Positions 54,729-61,955 of a stretch of DNA of 61,955 nt are shown here, in pieces (position 1 is the stretch's first letter; every line of letters begins with the position of its first letter). The notes beneath the pieces were generated by a model that saw nothing but the letters and a program-made list of their open reading frames with translations, searched no databases and had not been told where the DNA came from. The stretch covers positions 1 to 61,955 of IMG/VR virus record IMGVR_UViG_3300028364_000001. The stretch is one strand, 5' to 3'. The position numbers were made by a program, and so were the translations under genes. Origin of the DNA: a virus.

Positions 54729-56593
54729 TATCGCCTCCCATCTGTGCGAACTTCGAGCCGGGGGCTGCCCAGCCGCCACGCGGTCCCGGTCTGCGCCGAC
54801 TCCACCCGCAAGGACAAAGACCTCCCCCTGATGCGGATAAAGAGCTGGTCGGTGAACCGCTCGACAGGTAGTGTGGCCGTCTTGACCACAGGGTTCGAGT
54901 CTGCGCCGCTGAAGGCGTCGCCCGGGAAGTTTCTTGCAGAGATGCTCATGGTGGCAGTGGCGTCGGTGGCGGTAGACGCCCGGAATGTGATATCGGGGAT
55001 AAGTCGTGAGGCGAACATGAACTGATCGCCCTCGCCCATGTCGACCACGCTGGACTCGATGTAGGGGTTGAGTGGCGCAGGCGGGTTGACGCTGCCATCA
55101 TCCAGACCGAACTCTTGGAAGTACACCTCTCCGTCACTTGTCGAGGCCAGAGGGTACTGCACCAGCCCGGTGTCCGCCCACGCCGTCCTGTTCATGGTGC
55201 CGTAATACCAGAGCTTCTGGGCGTAGTTGTACACGACATAGCGGTCGTTGTTCAGGCTGGCCGCAGAGGGGTAGAACCACCAGATCTCCGAGAACCCGCT
55301 GTTGTGCCCCGTGCATATCTTGGCACCCTGTATCCGGTTGATGTTGCTGAACACATACTCCTTCACATCGCAGGGGAGCGGCGTCACCGAGCCATCGTAT
55401 ATGTGGAAGTCGCCAAGACCCATCCAGTATACCGCATCGCCCACGGCAAGCACTGCGTTCGGCCCGATCAGGGAAACCCCCGAGGCGACCTCTTGGGTGC
55501 TGAATGTGAACGGCGGCCCGACAAACTGCATGGCGTGCAGCGACATATCGGTAAAGACCGCGATCTGCTGCTTGGTCTGCACCGCGGCTATGAACGTGGA
55601 GCCCGACCCCAGCCGGATCTCCCCGGCGGTGTTTGTGGCGCTCGTGACGTCCCAGTCGAGCAAGGTCTCTTGGCTGGAAAACCGGATCAGAAGGGGGTCC
55701 GCAACGCCTGCCGAGAACTGACTGTCGCAGCCGAAAGCGATGGTATGCCGGTCCCGCTCCGACACGATCACCTGCTGTGCAACTGTCGGGGCTTCAGAGG
55801 ACCCCACCAGCGCAGCGATGTTGACTGCCCGCGCTGCGAACCCTGCGCTTGTATCCCACAGGAATATACCCCCACCCCTCGGGCAGATGAGCAGGTCTTC
55901 CCCAAAGTTGTCTTCGCTCCATATCCGCAGCTGGGCGCCAACGATGCTGACATCAGCGGCAGAACCCCAACCGCCTCGTGACCACGCGCCTGCGCCCCAA
56001 CCGCTGCCCAGAGAGGTGCTGTCGAGGCCCACCGTGAGCTGGTATACAGCGATAGTGCTCGCGCCCCCGTCTCCGCTGTCTGAGGCGTTTGCAGCGGCGG
56101 TCAGGCTGATTGTGTAGTTGTTGGCATCGACAATGCTCGCGATCTGGTGCTCTGTGTTGAGCACTGCTGCAGTCACCACGCCCCCGAGCGAGGCTGCGCT
56201 TGAAAAGGTTACGAAGTCGTTCAGCGAGGCCCCATGCGCGGTGTCGGTCACGGTCAGCACAGTAGACCCGTTGGTGGCCGCAAAGGTGGCGTCCCCTGCG
56301 GCCGTGGTTGCCCTGATCGGAGTGATGTCGTTCGGTGCGCCGCCTTCGAGGACGTAATACTTGAGCTGCGTCCCTGACCCGATGTAGGTGTCTCCGTCCA
56401 GCGAAGCCCATGGGAACAGGCTGCGGGGCACCCCGAGCATGGCTTGCCGGGTGTACTGCTCCCACCCTCCGATAGTCTCGGGGAGCCCCGCGCGGAACCT
56501 GATCTTGTCGCCGTCGATCCACCCGCCCTCGTTCGTATAGGCCGTGGTCTCGCGGTTGATGCCCGGACGGAACTGCAGCTTGATGAATGGCAT
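54728..56593 (-). CDS. Propeller-like tail hub / DNA stabilisation-type protein
   Basis: 621 residues from the ATG at 56593 (AGGAGA upstream); longer frames lack a site. Opens MPFIKLQFRPGINRETTAYT with GGWIDGDKIRFRAG, a hallmark of a large beta protein in short-tailed marine phages comparable to P22 gp10 or T7 gp12. Repeated strand patterns (DRHTIAFGCD, IAVFTDMSLHAM, YWMGLGDFHIYDG, VVYNYAQKLWYYG) suggest a beta-propeller that closes the tail. Confidence 0.75.
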   Translation of the reverse strand: MPFIKLQFRPGINRETTAYTNEGGWIDGDKIRFRAGLPETIGGWEQYTRQAMLGVPRSLFPWASLDGDTYIGSGTQLKYYVLEGGAPNDITPIRATTAAGDATFAATNGSTVLTVTDTAHGASLNDFVTFSSAASLGGVVTAAVLNTEHQIASIVDANNYTISLTAAANASDSGDGGASTIAVYQLTVGLDSTSLGSGWGAGAWSRGGWGSAADVSIVGAQLRIWSEDNFGEDLLICPRGGGIFLWDTSAGFAARAVNIAALVGSSEAPTVAQQVIVSERDRHTIAFGCDSQFSAGVADPLLIRFSSQETLLDWDVTSATNTAGEIRLGSGSTFIAAVQTKQQIAVFTDMSLHAMQFVGPPFTFSTQEVASGVSLIGPNAVLAVGDAVYWMGLGDFHIYDGSVTPLPCDVKEYVFSNINRIQGAKICTGHNSGFSEIWWFYPSAASLNNDRYVVYNYAQKLWYYGTMNRTAWADTGLVQYPLASTSDGEVYFQEFGLDDGSVNPPAPLNPYIESSVVDMGEGDQFMFASRLIPDITFRASTATDATATMSISARNFPGDAFSGADSNPVVKTATLPVERFTDQLFIRIRGRSLSLRVESAQTGTAWRLGSPRLEVRTDGRR

Positions 56594-56621
56594 GGGGTTC
56601 TCCTGTGGCGAGAATATACCG

Positions 56622-56819
56622 CTAAATAAGCCCCGCGTCGATAGGCTGGGCGGACGGGCTACAACGCCTCGCCCGCCAAACGACATTCGCCGCGCACCGC
56701 CAAGACCGCAGGGCCAAAGTGGCCACGCAATGTGTCTGGTCCATGATGTCTCGGCTGGCAAAGGTCCGACAGGTGACAGCCATACCGGACTGCAGACATA
56801 CGATCATGACCGCGATCAT
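56622..56819 (-). CDS. 65-residue Cys-rich protein after the spanins
   Basis: ATG at 56819 overlaps the outer spanin stop (ATGA). MIAVMIVCLQSGMAVTCRTF, then DQTHCVATLALRSWRCAANV; five Cys and a hydrophobic start that could be a signal. Coupling to the lysis cassette supports reality. Function unknown. Confidence 0.5.
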   Translation of the reverse strand: MIAVMIVCLQSGMAVTCRTFASRDIMDQTHCVATLALRSWRCAANVVWRARRCSPSAQPIDAGLI

Positions 56820-57052
56820 CGGGCGCACCCCGCGTCGAGTTCTGCAATCAGCCTGTCGCCTGTCACCACGAGCAAAGGCGTGCCTTCGGCCAATAGTGCG
56901 GCGGCATGAGCGTCGGTCGACTCCGCGGTCCGCACACAAATTGCATCAAGGCTTGGGCGTGCGGTGCCGCAGGCGCTGACGAGCAGCAGCAGCATCAAGG
57001 CTGCGCACTTGGTCGATACGCCGCCCGGTCTCAAGGCCATCTTGGATTGCAT
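56816..57052 (-). CDS. Outer-membrane spanin lipoprotein (Rz1-like)
   Basis: 78 residues from the ATG at 57052. A basic start then CAALMLLLLVSACGTARPSL: signal with lipobox VSAC. The short periplasmic part has further Cys. The gene begins inside the inner spanin gene in another frame, the classical Rz/Rz1 arrangement. The pair fuses inner and outer membranes at the end of lysis. Confidence 0.8.
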   Translation of the reverse strand: MQSKMALRPGGVSTKCAALMLLLLVSACGTARPSLDAICVRTAESTDAHAAALLAEGTPLLVVTGDRLIAELDAGCAR

Positions 57053-57170
57053 CGTCTCGCTCCTCCTTTTTACCTTCGCGCTTGCCGCGCATCCGTCCGA
57101 ATATCTGGCCACCAATTGCGCCGATTGCCAGTGCGATCAGGCCGACGATTCCTGCGATGATTTCCGTCAT
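56946..57170 (-). CDS. Inner-membrane spanin (Rz-like)
   Basis: 74 residues from the ATG at 57170, ATGA overlap with the holin stop. One N-terminal membrane helix (IIAGIVGLIALAIGAIGGQI), then a charged helix (KREGKKEERDDAIQDGLETG). Shorter than lambda Rz but with the same order of parts. Embeds most of the outer spanin gene. Confidence 0.77.
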   Translation of the reverse strand: MTEIIAGIVGLIALAIGAIGGQIFGRMRGKREGKKEERDDAIQDGLETGRRIDQVRSLDAAAARQRLRHRTPKP

Positions 57171-57373
57171 GTGTCGTCTCCTTGCTTCACCAATCGCCCG
57201 ATCATGCCAAGCACCAGCAGCGCGCCCGTGACCCACGCGGCGGTGTCATCGCCAGCGCGCGCCTTGAGGTCGTCGGGGATAAACACCCACGCGCCCTGCA
57301 ATGCGAAGGCGGCACCCATTGCTTGCATAGATATCCAGCGCCACCACCGGCGCGCATCGTCTACGAATTTCAT
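57167..57373 (-). CDS. Holin
   Basis: 68 residues. MKFVDDARRWWRWISMQAMG, a first membrane helix up to WVFIP, a polar turn with DDLKARAGDD, then AAWVTGALLVLGMIGRLV as the second helix. Size and position next to amidase and spanins fit a small two-span holin that sets lysis time. ATGA overlaps on both sides. Confidence 0.78.
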   Translation of the reverse strand: MKFVDDARRWWRWISMQAMGAAFALQGAWVFIPDDLKARAGDDTAAWVTGALLVLGMIGRLVKQGDDT

Positions 57374-57609
57374 GTGCCACCTCCGGGCGCGCGTTCTTGG
57401 CCTTTATGGATTCCATACACGACCCATTTGTCGTATCCGCTGTGAAGCGCGCCCGTGGCATGCCGCCAAAACGCTTGGTGACGATCAACCTGTATCGCGT
57501 GATAAACGCCACGAAAATACCGAATGATTGGCAGGCGCTTCCATGCTGGGGCTGTTGGCATAACCCACCCGTTTGCCGTGCCATCCTGTAGCCAGTGGTG
57601 CATGCTCAT
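57370..57609 (-). CDS. Small lysis-cluster protein, unknown function
   Basis: 79 residues. MHHWLQDGTANGWVMPTAPA, then RYFRGVYHAIQVDRHQAFWR and GYDKWVVYGIHKG. Aromatic and His-rich, no membrane helix. Between amidase and holin with ATGA overlaps on both sides. Possibly a lysis regulator; no proof. Confidence 0.6.
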   Translation of the reverse strand: MSMHHWLQDGTANGWVMPTAPAWKRLPIIRYFRGVYHAIQVDRHQAFWRHATGALHSGYDKWVVYGIHKGQERAPGGGT

Positions 57610-58181
57610 GTGCGCTTGCCTTTAATAAGGGATGCCAGCAATTCAAGGATACGCGTCAGCCAGCCTTGCCGCTCACTTTGAGCGGGTTTCTGCACCACAA
57701 CGGGCGCGGGGCGAGCCGTGGGGGCCTTGTGCGCCACCCCTGCCCACCACGCAGCCGCATCATAGCCGGGGCACTGCGTGGCCGCTCCGGGCATGTCGCG
57801 ATGGCCTTCGACTTTGGCGTTGGGGAAGCGCGCCAGCAACTCACGGATCAGCGCGATCTGTGCCTTGATCTGGGCCGGAGTCCGGTTGTCAACTCCCACA
57901 TTTGGCGCAGCTAGGGTAACGCCGCCCTCAAGGCAGATGCCGACCGACGCACTGTTTTCGCCCTGCGAATGCGCGCCGGTTTCAAATCGCCCCGGCTGAG
58001 ACAGATCGCGGCCAGTCTCAACCTCCCCGCTTTTGCGGATGAAGTAATGATAGCCGATTTCGCGGAACCCGCGCTGGCGGTGCATCTTGTCAATATCGGC
58101 GGCGGTGAAGTCGCTTTCAATCGGTGTCGCGCTGTAGTGCTGCACGATCCAGCGAACCTGACTATCTGGTTTATAGGTCAT
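57606..58181 (-). CDS. N-acetylmuramoyl-L-alanine amidase (endolysin)
   Basis: 191 residues from the ATG at 58181. The T7 lysozyme-type amidase fold: WIVQHYSATP (first zinc His), GYHYFIRKSGEVETGRDLSQ, GICLEGG, VEGHRDMPG (second His) and TQCPGYD (zinc Cys). A Pro-rich linker and a short hydrophobic C-terminus (LTRILELLASLIKG) follow. Cuts the cell wall at lysis. ATGA overlap with the upstream membrane protein. Confidence 0.9.
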   Translation of the reverse strand: MTYKPDSQVRWIVQHYSATPIESDFTAADIDKMHRQRGFREIGYHYFIRKSGEVETGRDLSQPGRFETGAHSQGENSASVGICLEGGVTLAAPNVGVDNRTPAQIKAQIALIRELLARFPNAKVEGHRDMPGAATQCPGYDAAAWWAGVAHKAPTARPAPVVVQKPAQSERQGWLTRILELLASLIKGKRT

Positions 58182-58507
58182 TGAAACCACCCCACGATAA
58201 AATCCTTGAAGAAAACGATCACGAACGTCGCCAGCGCCCCGATAAATCCCATGACGATCATTATCCCGGCCAGTTTGCCGCGCCACGACGTTACAAGATC
58301 AGTGACAGGCTCGATCCTGTCTAGCCGTCGCAGGATGTCGTCCTGACTGTTCTGCATTTTGGAAAGGTCATCGCTGACTGCTTTGCGGGCCAGTTCGGTT
58401 TCCTTTGATGCCTCTTTGCGCTCTTTGTAATCTTCCTCAAAGCGACGTTCCAGCCGCACAAGGATAGCAGTGTTGGCGGCCATTTCTGCGGCAACGGATG
58501 TAGGCAT
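58178..58507 (-). CDS. Coiled-coil protein with C-terminal membrane helix (XhlA-like)
   Basis: 109 residues. ANTAILVRLERRFEEDYKER and a long charged coil up to DDILRRLDRIEP, then KLAGIMIVMGFIGALATFVIV as a membrane span. This is the layout of haemolysin XhlA/DUF1515-type proteins that assist or regulate lysis. It sits directly before the amidase. Confidence 0.7.
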   Translation of the reverse strand: MPTSVAAEMAANTAILVRLERRFEEDYKERKEASKETELARKAVSDDLSKMQNSQDDILRRLDRIEPVTDLVTSWRGKLAGIMIVMGFIGALATFVIVFFKDFIVGWFQ

Positions 58508-58758
58508 TAGGTTTCCCCTTCAATTTCAGTCAACAGGGCTTTCGCGTCTAGGATGTCGGCCTGTAATGACCGCGCGCAATGGTTGGGGTTGCGCTGCCAG
58601 AAGAACACTGCGTCGATCAGTTTTTCGCGCCTGCGCTTCTGGCGGTGCATCCGCGCGCTGACGCTTTCGTTTGGTCCCGTCTCCGTCAAGTCGCGCGCCG
58701 TCATAACGTTGAGAAGCTGCGACAAGGCTGACCCGATCATGATGAGGCGCTGCATCAT
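58507..58758 (-). CDS. Small hypothetical protein in the lysis region
   Basis: 83 residues (or 82 from a second ATG). MTARDLTETGPNESVSARMH, then KRRREKLIDAVFFWQRNPNH. Basic, helical. TAATG overlap with the next gene. Similar short proteins precede lysis genes in alphaproteobacterial phages; role unknown. Confidence 0.6.
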   Translation of the reverse strand: MMQRLIMIGSALSQLLNVMTARDLTETGPNESVSARMHRQKRRREKLIDAVFFWQRNPNHCARSLQADILDAKALLTEIEGET

Positions 58759-59351
58759 GGCCAGTATTTATCATCGGTGTAGTTTGACGGGATCGGGTCC
58801 ATGGCCTTGACTGTGCGGCCCGCGAAGATGTGCGCGCTCTGGTTCGTCGCCGCCGCATTTCCGAACGCAAAACACGTCTGTGCGTCCATCGTGGTCAGCG
58901 TGTTGTCAGCGGCAATCCATGTAAAGTCAGCCGCGCCACCGTGCCACCGCAGATTGCCCGCCGCCGCGCCCGCACCCATGGCAAACCCGGCAAGGGTTGC
59001 CGCGCCCGTGATCCGCGCGAGGCTTGCAGTGTCGCAGTCGTATGACTTGCCAGCGAAAGTGAATGTCGTGCCAAGGCGGCGGTCACGCTCTGCATTTACG
59101 GCGGCGCGGGCTTGGGCCAGTTGCTCAGCGGCTGTCGGCTCCGGTTCCGGTTCCGGCTCTGGCTCCGGCTGGACAATAGCCCAACGCTTGCCGTCCCATT
59201 GCGCGCGCTCTTTACCTGTCAATTCTGGCGGGTTCCCAGCGTCAACGCTCCCCGCTGGCAAGTGAAACACCCCCGGCTCCAGCGGGCTTTCGTCTGCCGT
59301 GGTGAAGCCTGCAAAGAAACCGTCTGCGTCAAGCTGAATTACTGTTTTCAT
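58755..59351 (-). CDS. DUF4376-type tail fibre assembly-like protein
   Basis: 198 residues. Beta N-terminus (MKTVIQLDADGFFAGFTTAD), an EPEPEP repeat, then AQARAAVNAERDRRLGTTFT with YDCDTASLARITGAA, the defining DUF4376 segment found in tail-fibre neighbours. It may cap or fold fibres. Located just after the collar-domain fibre gene. Confidence 0.75.
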   Translation of the reverse strand: MKTVIQLDADGFFAGFTTADESPLEPGVFHLPAGSVDAGNPPELTGKERAQWDGKRWAIVQPEPEPEPEPEPTAAEQLAQARAAVNAERDRRLGTTFTFAGKSYDCDTASLARITGAATLAGFAMGAGAAAGNLRWHGGAADFTWIAADNTLTTMDAQTCFAFGNAAATNQSAHIFAGRTVKAMDPIPSNYTDDKYWP

Positions 59352-59360
59352 TGTCAGACC

Positions 59361-60584
59361 TCAAAAGAAGATTACTGCGAGAAGGGCGATGTTTCGTGGG
59401 CGGGTTTCCGATCCGCCGGTTGATCCTGTATCGACAGTACCGGCGCTAGGACCACCGGCACCGGGCTCTATGCCGCCAAAGCCGCCAAAGCCGCTATTTA
59501 TAGTCACCGTGTGTGCGTGTGCTTGGAGCAGAGCGGCCTGCGCCGAACCGAACGCGCGCCCGGAGTCAATTCCGCGCCCATCATCCCAGCCGCGCGCAAA
59601 CTCGCCGCGCATGTCGGGAACGTTAAATGTGGTCGAGCCGTTGCCCGCACCAAAGGTTGTTCCGATCACCGCAAACAATGCCTCATAGGTGGTGCGCGAA
59701 ACCGCTGCGCCGTTGGCCTTGAGCGTTCCGGTCGGCGCGGTGCTGACGGCATACCAAGCGACTTCACCTGCGCGTGATGTTCCCCCCGCCGCCACCTCCG
59801 TCAGCACAAACTCCGTTGTCGCAAGCTGCGTTGTGTTCGTCGCCGCCGCCGCCGTAGGTCCAGCAGGGACGCCCGTAAACGTAGGGCTGGCGAGGGCAGC
59901 CTTGGCGTCAAGCTGCGTCTGGAGCCCGCCTGTCACGCCGTCCACAAAGTTCAGCTCCGCCGTCGAGGCCGTTACCCCGTCGAGGACGTTTATCTCTGCC
60001 GTCGAGGCCGTTACCCCGTCGAGGACGTTTATCTCTGCCGCGGTGGCCGTCAGGCCCAGATTCGTCAGCGCGACAGCGGCAGTCGAAGCCCCAGTGCCCC
60101 CGTCTGCAACGGCGAGGTCAACGATACCAGTGATGGTACCGCCCGTGATCGCTACCGCCCCCATGGCAAGGGCATCGAACATATTGAGCACAGCCGCCCC
60201 AGACCCGCCGCCGTTGCAATAGATCGCAGCTGCATTGCCTGCCAGAACCGTGACGTTGGCCCCGGACCCTTGCGAGAACACCGCCGATTGGTCGCTGGCG
60301 TTGGTCACGAAGTAGATCTTCTGGGCGTCGTTGGGCGCCACAGTGATGGTGTGGGCACCGCCGGGCGACCCCGTGAGACGCAAGAACTTGGTCTGGCCAT
60401 CCGAGAGCGTGCCATCGGCTGTCGTCAGTGTGGACGTGGCCCCCACAAGCGTGAGCGATACAGCTCCGTTTATCGCCCGGTCCACGATGTCCATGTTGAG
60501 ATTGATGGTGTTACCCCACGTGCCTGACTGTTCGCCAGAGCCGGGCTTCTCTACACCGAGGTTCGTTGTATAGGTACTCGGCAT
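59361..60584 (-). CDS. Tail fibre with C-terminal tail-collar domain
   Basis: 407 residues. MPSTYTTNLGVEKPGSGEQS and GTWGNTINLNMDI form a common fibre N-terminus. The shaft has TAEINVLDGVTAS repeats and ALASPTFTGVP. The end is a collar domain: GEVAWYAVSTAPTGTLKANG, FNVPDMRGEFARGWDD and ETRPRNIALLAVI. Host recognition. Confidence 0.87.
   Translation of the reverse strand: MPSTYTTNLGVEKPGSGEQSGTWGNTINLNMDIVDRAINGAVSLTLVGATSTLTTADGTLSDGQTKFLRLTGSPGGAHTITVAPNDAQKIYFVTNASDQSAVFSQGSGANVTVLAGNAAAIYCNGGGSGAAVLNMFDALAMGAVAITGGTITGIVDLAVADGGTGASTAAVALTNLGLTATAAEINVLDGVTASTAEINVLDGVTASTAELNFVDGVTGGLQTQLDAKAALASPTFTGVPAGPTAAAATNTTQLATTEFVLTEVAAGGTSRAGEVAWYAVSTAPTGTLKANGAAVSRTTYEALFAVIGTTFGAGNGSTTFNVPDMRGEFARGWDDGRGIDSGRAFGSAQAALLQAHAHTVTINSGFGGFGGIEPGAGGPSAGTVDTGSTGGSETRPRNIALLAVIFF
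59962..60039. repeat. Two perfect 39-bp repeats in the fibre gene
   Basis: Two adjacent identical 39-bp units, each coding 13 residues of the shaft (TAEINVLDGVTAS register). Suggests unequal exchange in the fibre shaft. Confidence 0.92.
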
Positions 60585-60594
60585 GGTCTAGGCC

Positions 60595-61581
60595 TCACGC
60601 TGCAATGGTGACCCATGTGGGGGTCTGGTTCGGATTATCGGGAGAATACCCCGGATCTTGGTTTGGGGCAATGCCCACGTAGCCGGGCACCTGATCGGGG
60701 TTCTCGTTGCTCCATACAAGGGTGATGCCCACCCCGCCTACGGCGGCTGTCCCGACAACGGGGGCAACGGCGGAACCTGCGGTAGTGACTGCACCCGCGG
60801 AGCCTGCGGCCGTCACGCCAGTGACCCCAACAGTGATACGGAGCTGGATCGCAACATCGCCTACAGCGCTTGTAGCCGCTACACCAGTGATGGAAACGGA
60901 AACACCAACTGGGACTACGGCATCGCCTATGGAGCCTGTAGCTGCTACGCCGACAACGAGAGCAACAGCCGAACCTGCGGCATCGACCGCCCCAACGGCA
61001 GCTATGCCCTCCACGCCAGTGACAGCCGTGAGCGCGGTGGCGATGACAGTGACTGCGTCGATGGAGCTTGTAGCCGCTACGCCTGTGGGGGCAACCACCG
61101 CAGTGCCAAACGTAGAAACAGTGCCTACAGCGCCAGCAGCCGCCAGACCTGTGACTGGGCTGATCGCGGAAGCCGCAGTAGTAACCGTGCCGACAGCGCT
61201 GGTGCCCGCTGCGCCAGTGACTGCGACGGTAATCCCGAGCGGTAGCGTGACATCGCCCACGTCGCCCGTGGCCGCTACGCCTGTGATGGAAACGGAAACC
61301 CCAAGCTGGAGTGTTACATCGCCCACGGCACCTGTGGCCGCTACACCAGTGATGGAAACGGAAACACCAACTGGGACTACGGCATCGCCTACTGCACCTG
61401 ATGCCGCCACGCCCGTGACGGAAACGGAAACACCAACTGGGACTACGGCATCGCCTACTGCACCTGATGCCGCCACGCCCGTGACGGAAACAGAGATATT
61501 GCCGCCACCTTCGTCGAGCAGTCGGTTACCGCTTTCGTCGAGTAGTTCGTTGCCGCTTTCGTCTAGGAGGCGGGTGGTCAT
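60595..61581 (-). CDS. Repeat-rich fibre-like protein
   Basis: 328 residues. It opens with three LLDESGN-type repeats, then about a dozen units of roughly 22 residues with the core SVTGVAASGAVGDAVVPVG. The C-terminus is Pro/Asn-rich (NPDQVPGYVGIAPNQDPG). Regular beta repeats without Cys suggest a fibre or surface protein. Between two fibre genes. Confidence 0.72.
   Translation of the reverse strand: MTTRLLDESGNELLDESGNRLLDEGGGNISVSVTGVAASGAVGDAVVPVGVSVSVTGVAASGAVGDAVVPVGVSVSITGVAATGAVGDVTLQLGVSVSITGVAATGDVGDVTLPLGITVAVTGAAGTSAVGTVTTAASAISPVTGLAAAGAVGTVSTFGTAVVAPTGVAATSSIDAVTVIATALTAVTGVEGIAAVGAVDAAGSAVALVVGVAATGSIGDAVVPVGVSVSITGVAATSAVGDVAIQLRITVGVTGVTAAGSAGAVTTAGSAVAPVVGTAAVGGVGITLVWSNENPDQVPGYVGIAPNQDPGYSPDNPNQTPTWVTIAA
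61354..61485. repeat. Two perfect 66-bp repeats in the repeat-rich fibre gene
   Basis: Two adjacent identical 66-bp units (22 residues), starting at 61354 and 61420. Other units are more diverged, so these are the newest duplication. Confidence 0.9.
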
Positions 61582-61955
61582 GTGCGCCGTTCGACGGTTA
61601 CTTGGCTTTCGCCTGCTATTTGGTTAACGGTGCCAGATGCCGCGCGCTCTTCACCCTGAACGCGGATAACATCTCCGTCCGACACAGCGAACGTGGCACT
61701 CATATGCGACGATGACTCATTATGGTCGTCGGCATTCCTGATGTAACCCGTCTGTCCCACGCCACTGACCTTAGTATTATTATTTGTAATCCAGATACCG
61801 ACGTTTGGTCGCACCATTGGCACGCCCTGAGGTATGCTCTGAGATATGTGCGCCTGCACAGTTACAACCCCATCAAAGTTGACCGTGATGCTGTCACTGG
61901 CCAAAGTGTAGTCCGAGTCTGTTGCGTCGTTTGTTCCGCCGAACGGGATGTTTGC
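61578..61955 (-). CDS. Tail fibre-like protein, C-terminal part (gene crosses the closure)
   Basis: Continuation of the gene starting at 501. The unique part is 61578-61838; 61839-61955 is the duplicated end. Residues ITVNFDGVVTVQAHISQSIP, then GIWITNNNTKVSGV and FAVSDGDVIRVQGEE look like a C1q/TNF-like jelly-roll fibre tip. The apparent start near 61904 is only a TTG inside the gene. Stop overlaps the next start (ATGA). Confidence 0.8.
   Translation of the reverse strand, partial: ANIPFGGTNDATDSDYTLASDSITVNFDGVVTVQAHISQSIPQGVPMVRPNVGIWITNNNTKVSGVGQTGYIRNADDHNESSSHMSATFAVSDGDVIRVQGEERAASGTVNQIAGESQVTVERRT
61839..61955. repeat. Terminal direct repeat, right copy (circular closure)
   Basis: Exact copy of bases 1-117. 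The packaging ends of the real virion DNA cannot be read from this. Confidence 0.95.

Noticed and set aside
61578-61904. Stand-alone 108-residue protein at the right end
   Set aside because: Its apparent start is a TTG within the tail-fibre gene that crosses the closure and begins at 501.

Overview
The window is an apparently complete, circularly closed genome of a tailed phage, most likely a virulent short-tailed (podovirus-like) phage. The first 117 bases recur exactly at the end (61839-61955), so the unit length is 61838 bp and the cut falls inside a tail-fibre gene. It has terminase, portal, HK97-fold capsid, head-tail adaptors, very large ejection-type proteins and a lysis cassette. I found no tape-measure, tail-tube or sheath gene, integrase, phage RNA polymerase, tRNA or CRISPR array. 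High GC, many ATGA/TGATG gene overlaps and the types of small head genes suggest a marine alphaproteobacterial (Rhodobacterales-like) host; that is inference.

Layout. A minus-strand late block starts at a sigma70-like promoter near 17.05 kb. It runs leftward through terminase, portal, GroES-like co-chaperonin, scaffold, capsid (followed by a clear terminator) and many Lys-rich mini-genes to the head-tail adaptors. It then crosses the closure into tail fibres, amidase, holin, spanins, a propeller-like tail protein and the 2068-residue ejection protein, ending at 43.68 kb. A plus-strand block (17.3-43.6 kb) holds one promoter/terminator-bounded gene, a gene-free 0.74 kb region with nine AATGTTC iterons beside an AT run (candidate origin), an accessory region (19.7-29.5 kb), and a replication block (methyltransferases, exonuclease, family-B-like DNA polymerase, Cas4/RecB-like nuclease, SNF2-type helicase, SSB-like protein, primase-helicase) closed by a strong terminator.

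The accessory region is the most unusual part. A MoxR-type AAA+ ATPase, a metallopeptidase/VWA protein and a DUF3150-like protein are interleaved with ten copies of a tiny gene family. Each copy has the conserved start MIWxFLRPLVW and a Gly/Asp/Asn/Tyr-rich tail, and nearly all overlap the upstream gene by ATGA, GTGA or TAATG. A 21-bp hairpin (ACTTAGTC/GACTAAGT) plus a CCAACC...AAAGG leader separates the modules.

Inteins are the second striking feature. The large terminase carries two: one in Walker A with the features of a class 3 intein, and one at the TRWH motif. The VWA protein carries a third. In two of them the linker also encodes, on the same strand but in another reading frame, an unrelated homing endonuclease: a LAGLIDADG protein in one and an endonuclease VII/HNH-like protein in the other. 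Both frames stay open. Two instances in one genome of a homing endonuclease nested out of frame inside an intein is the observation I would follow first.
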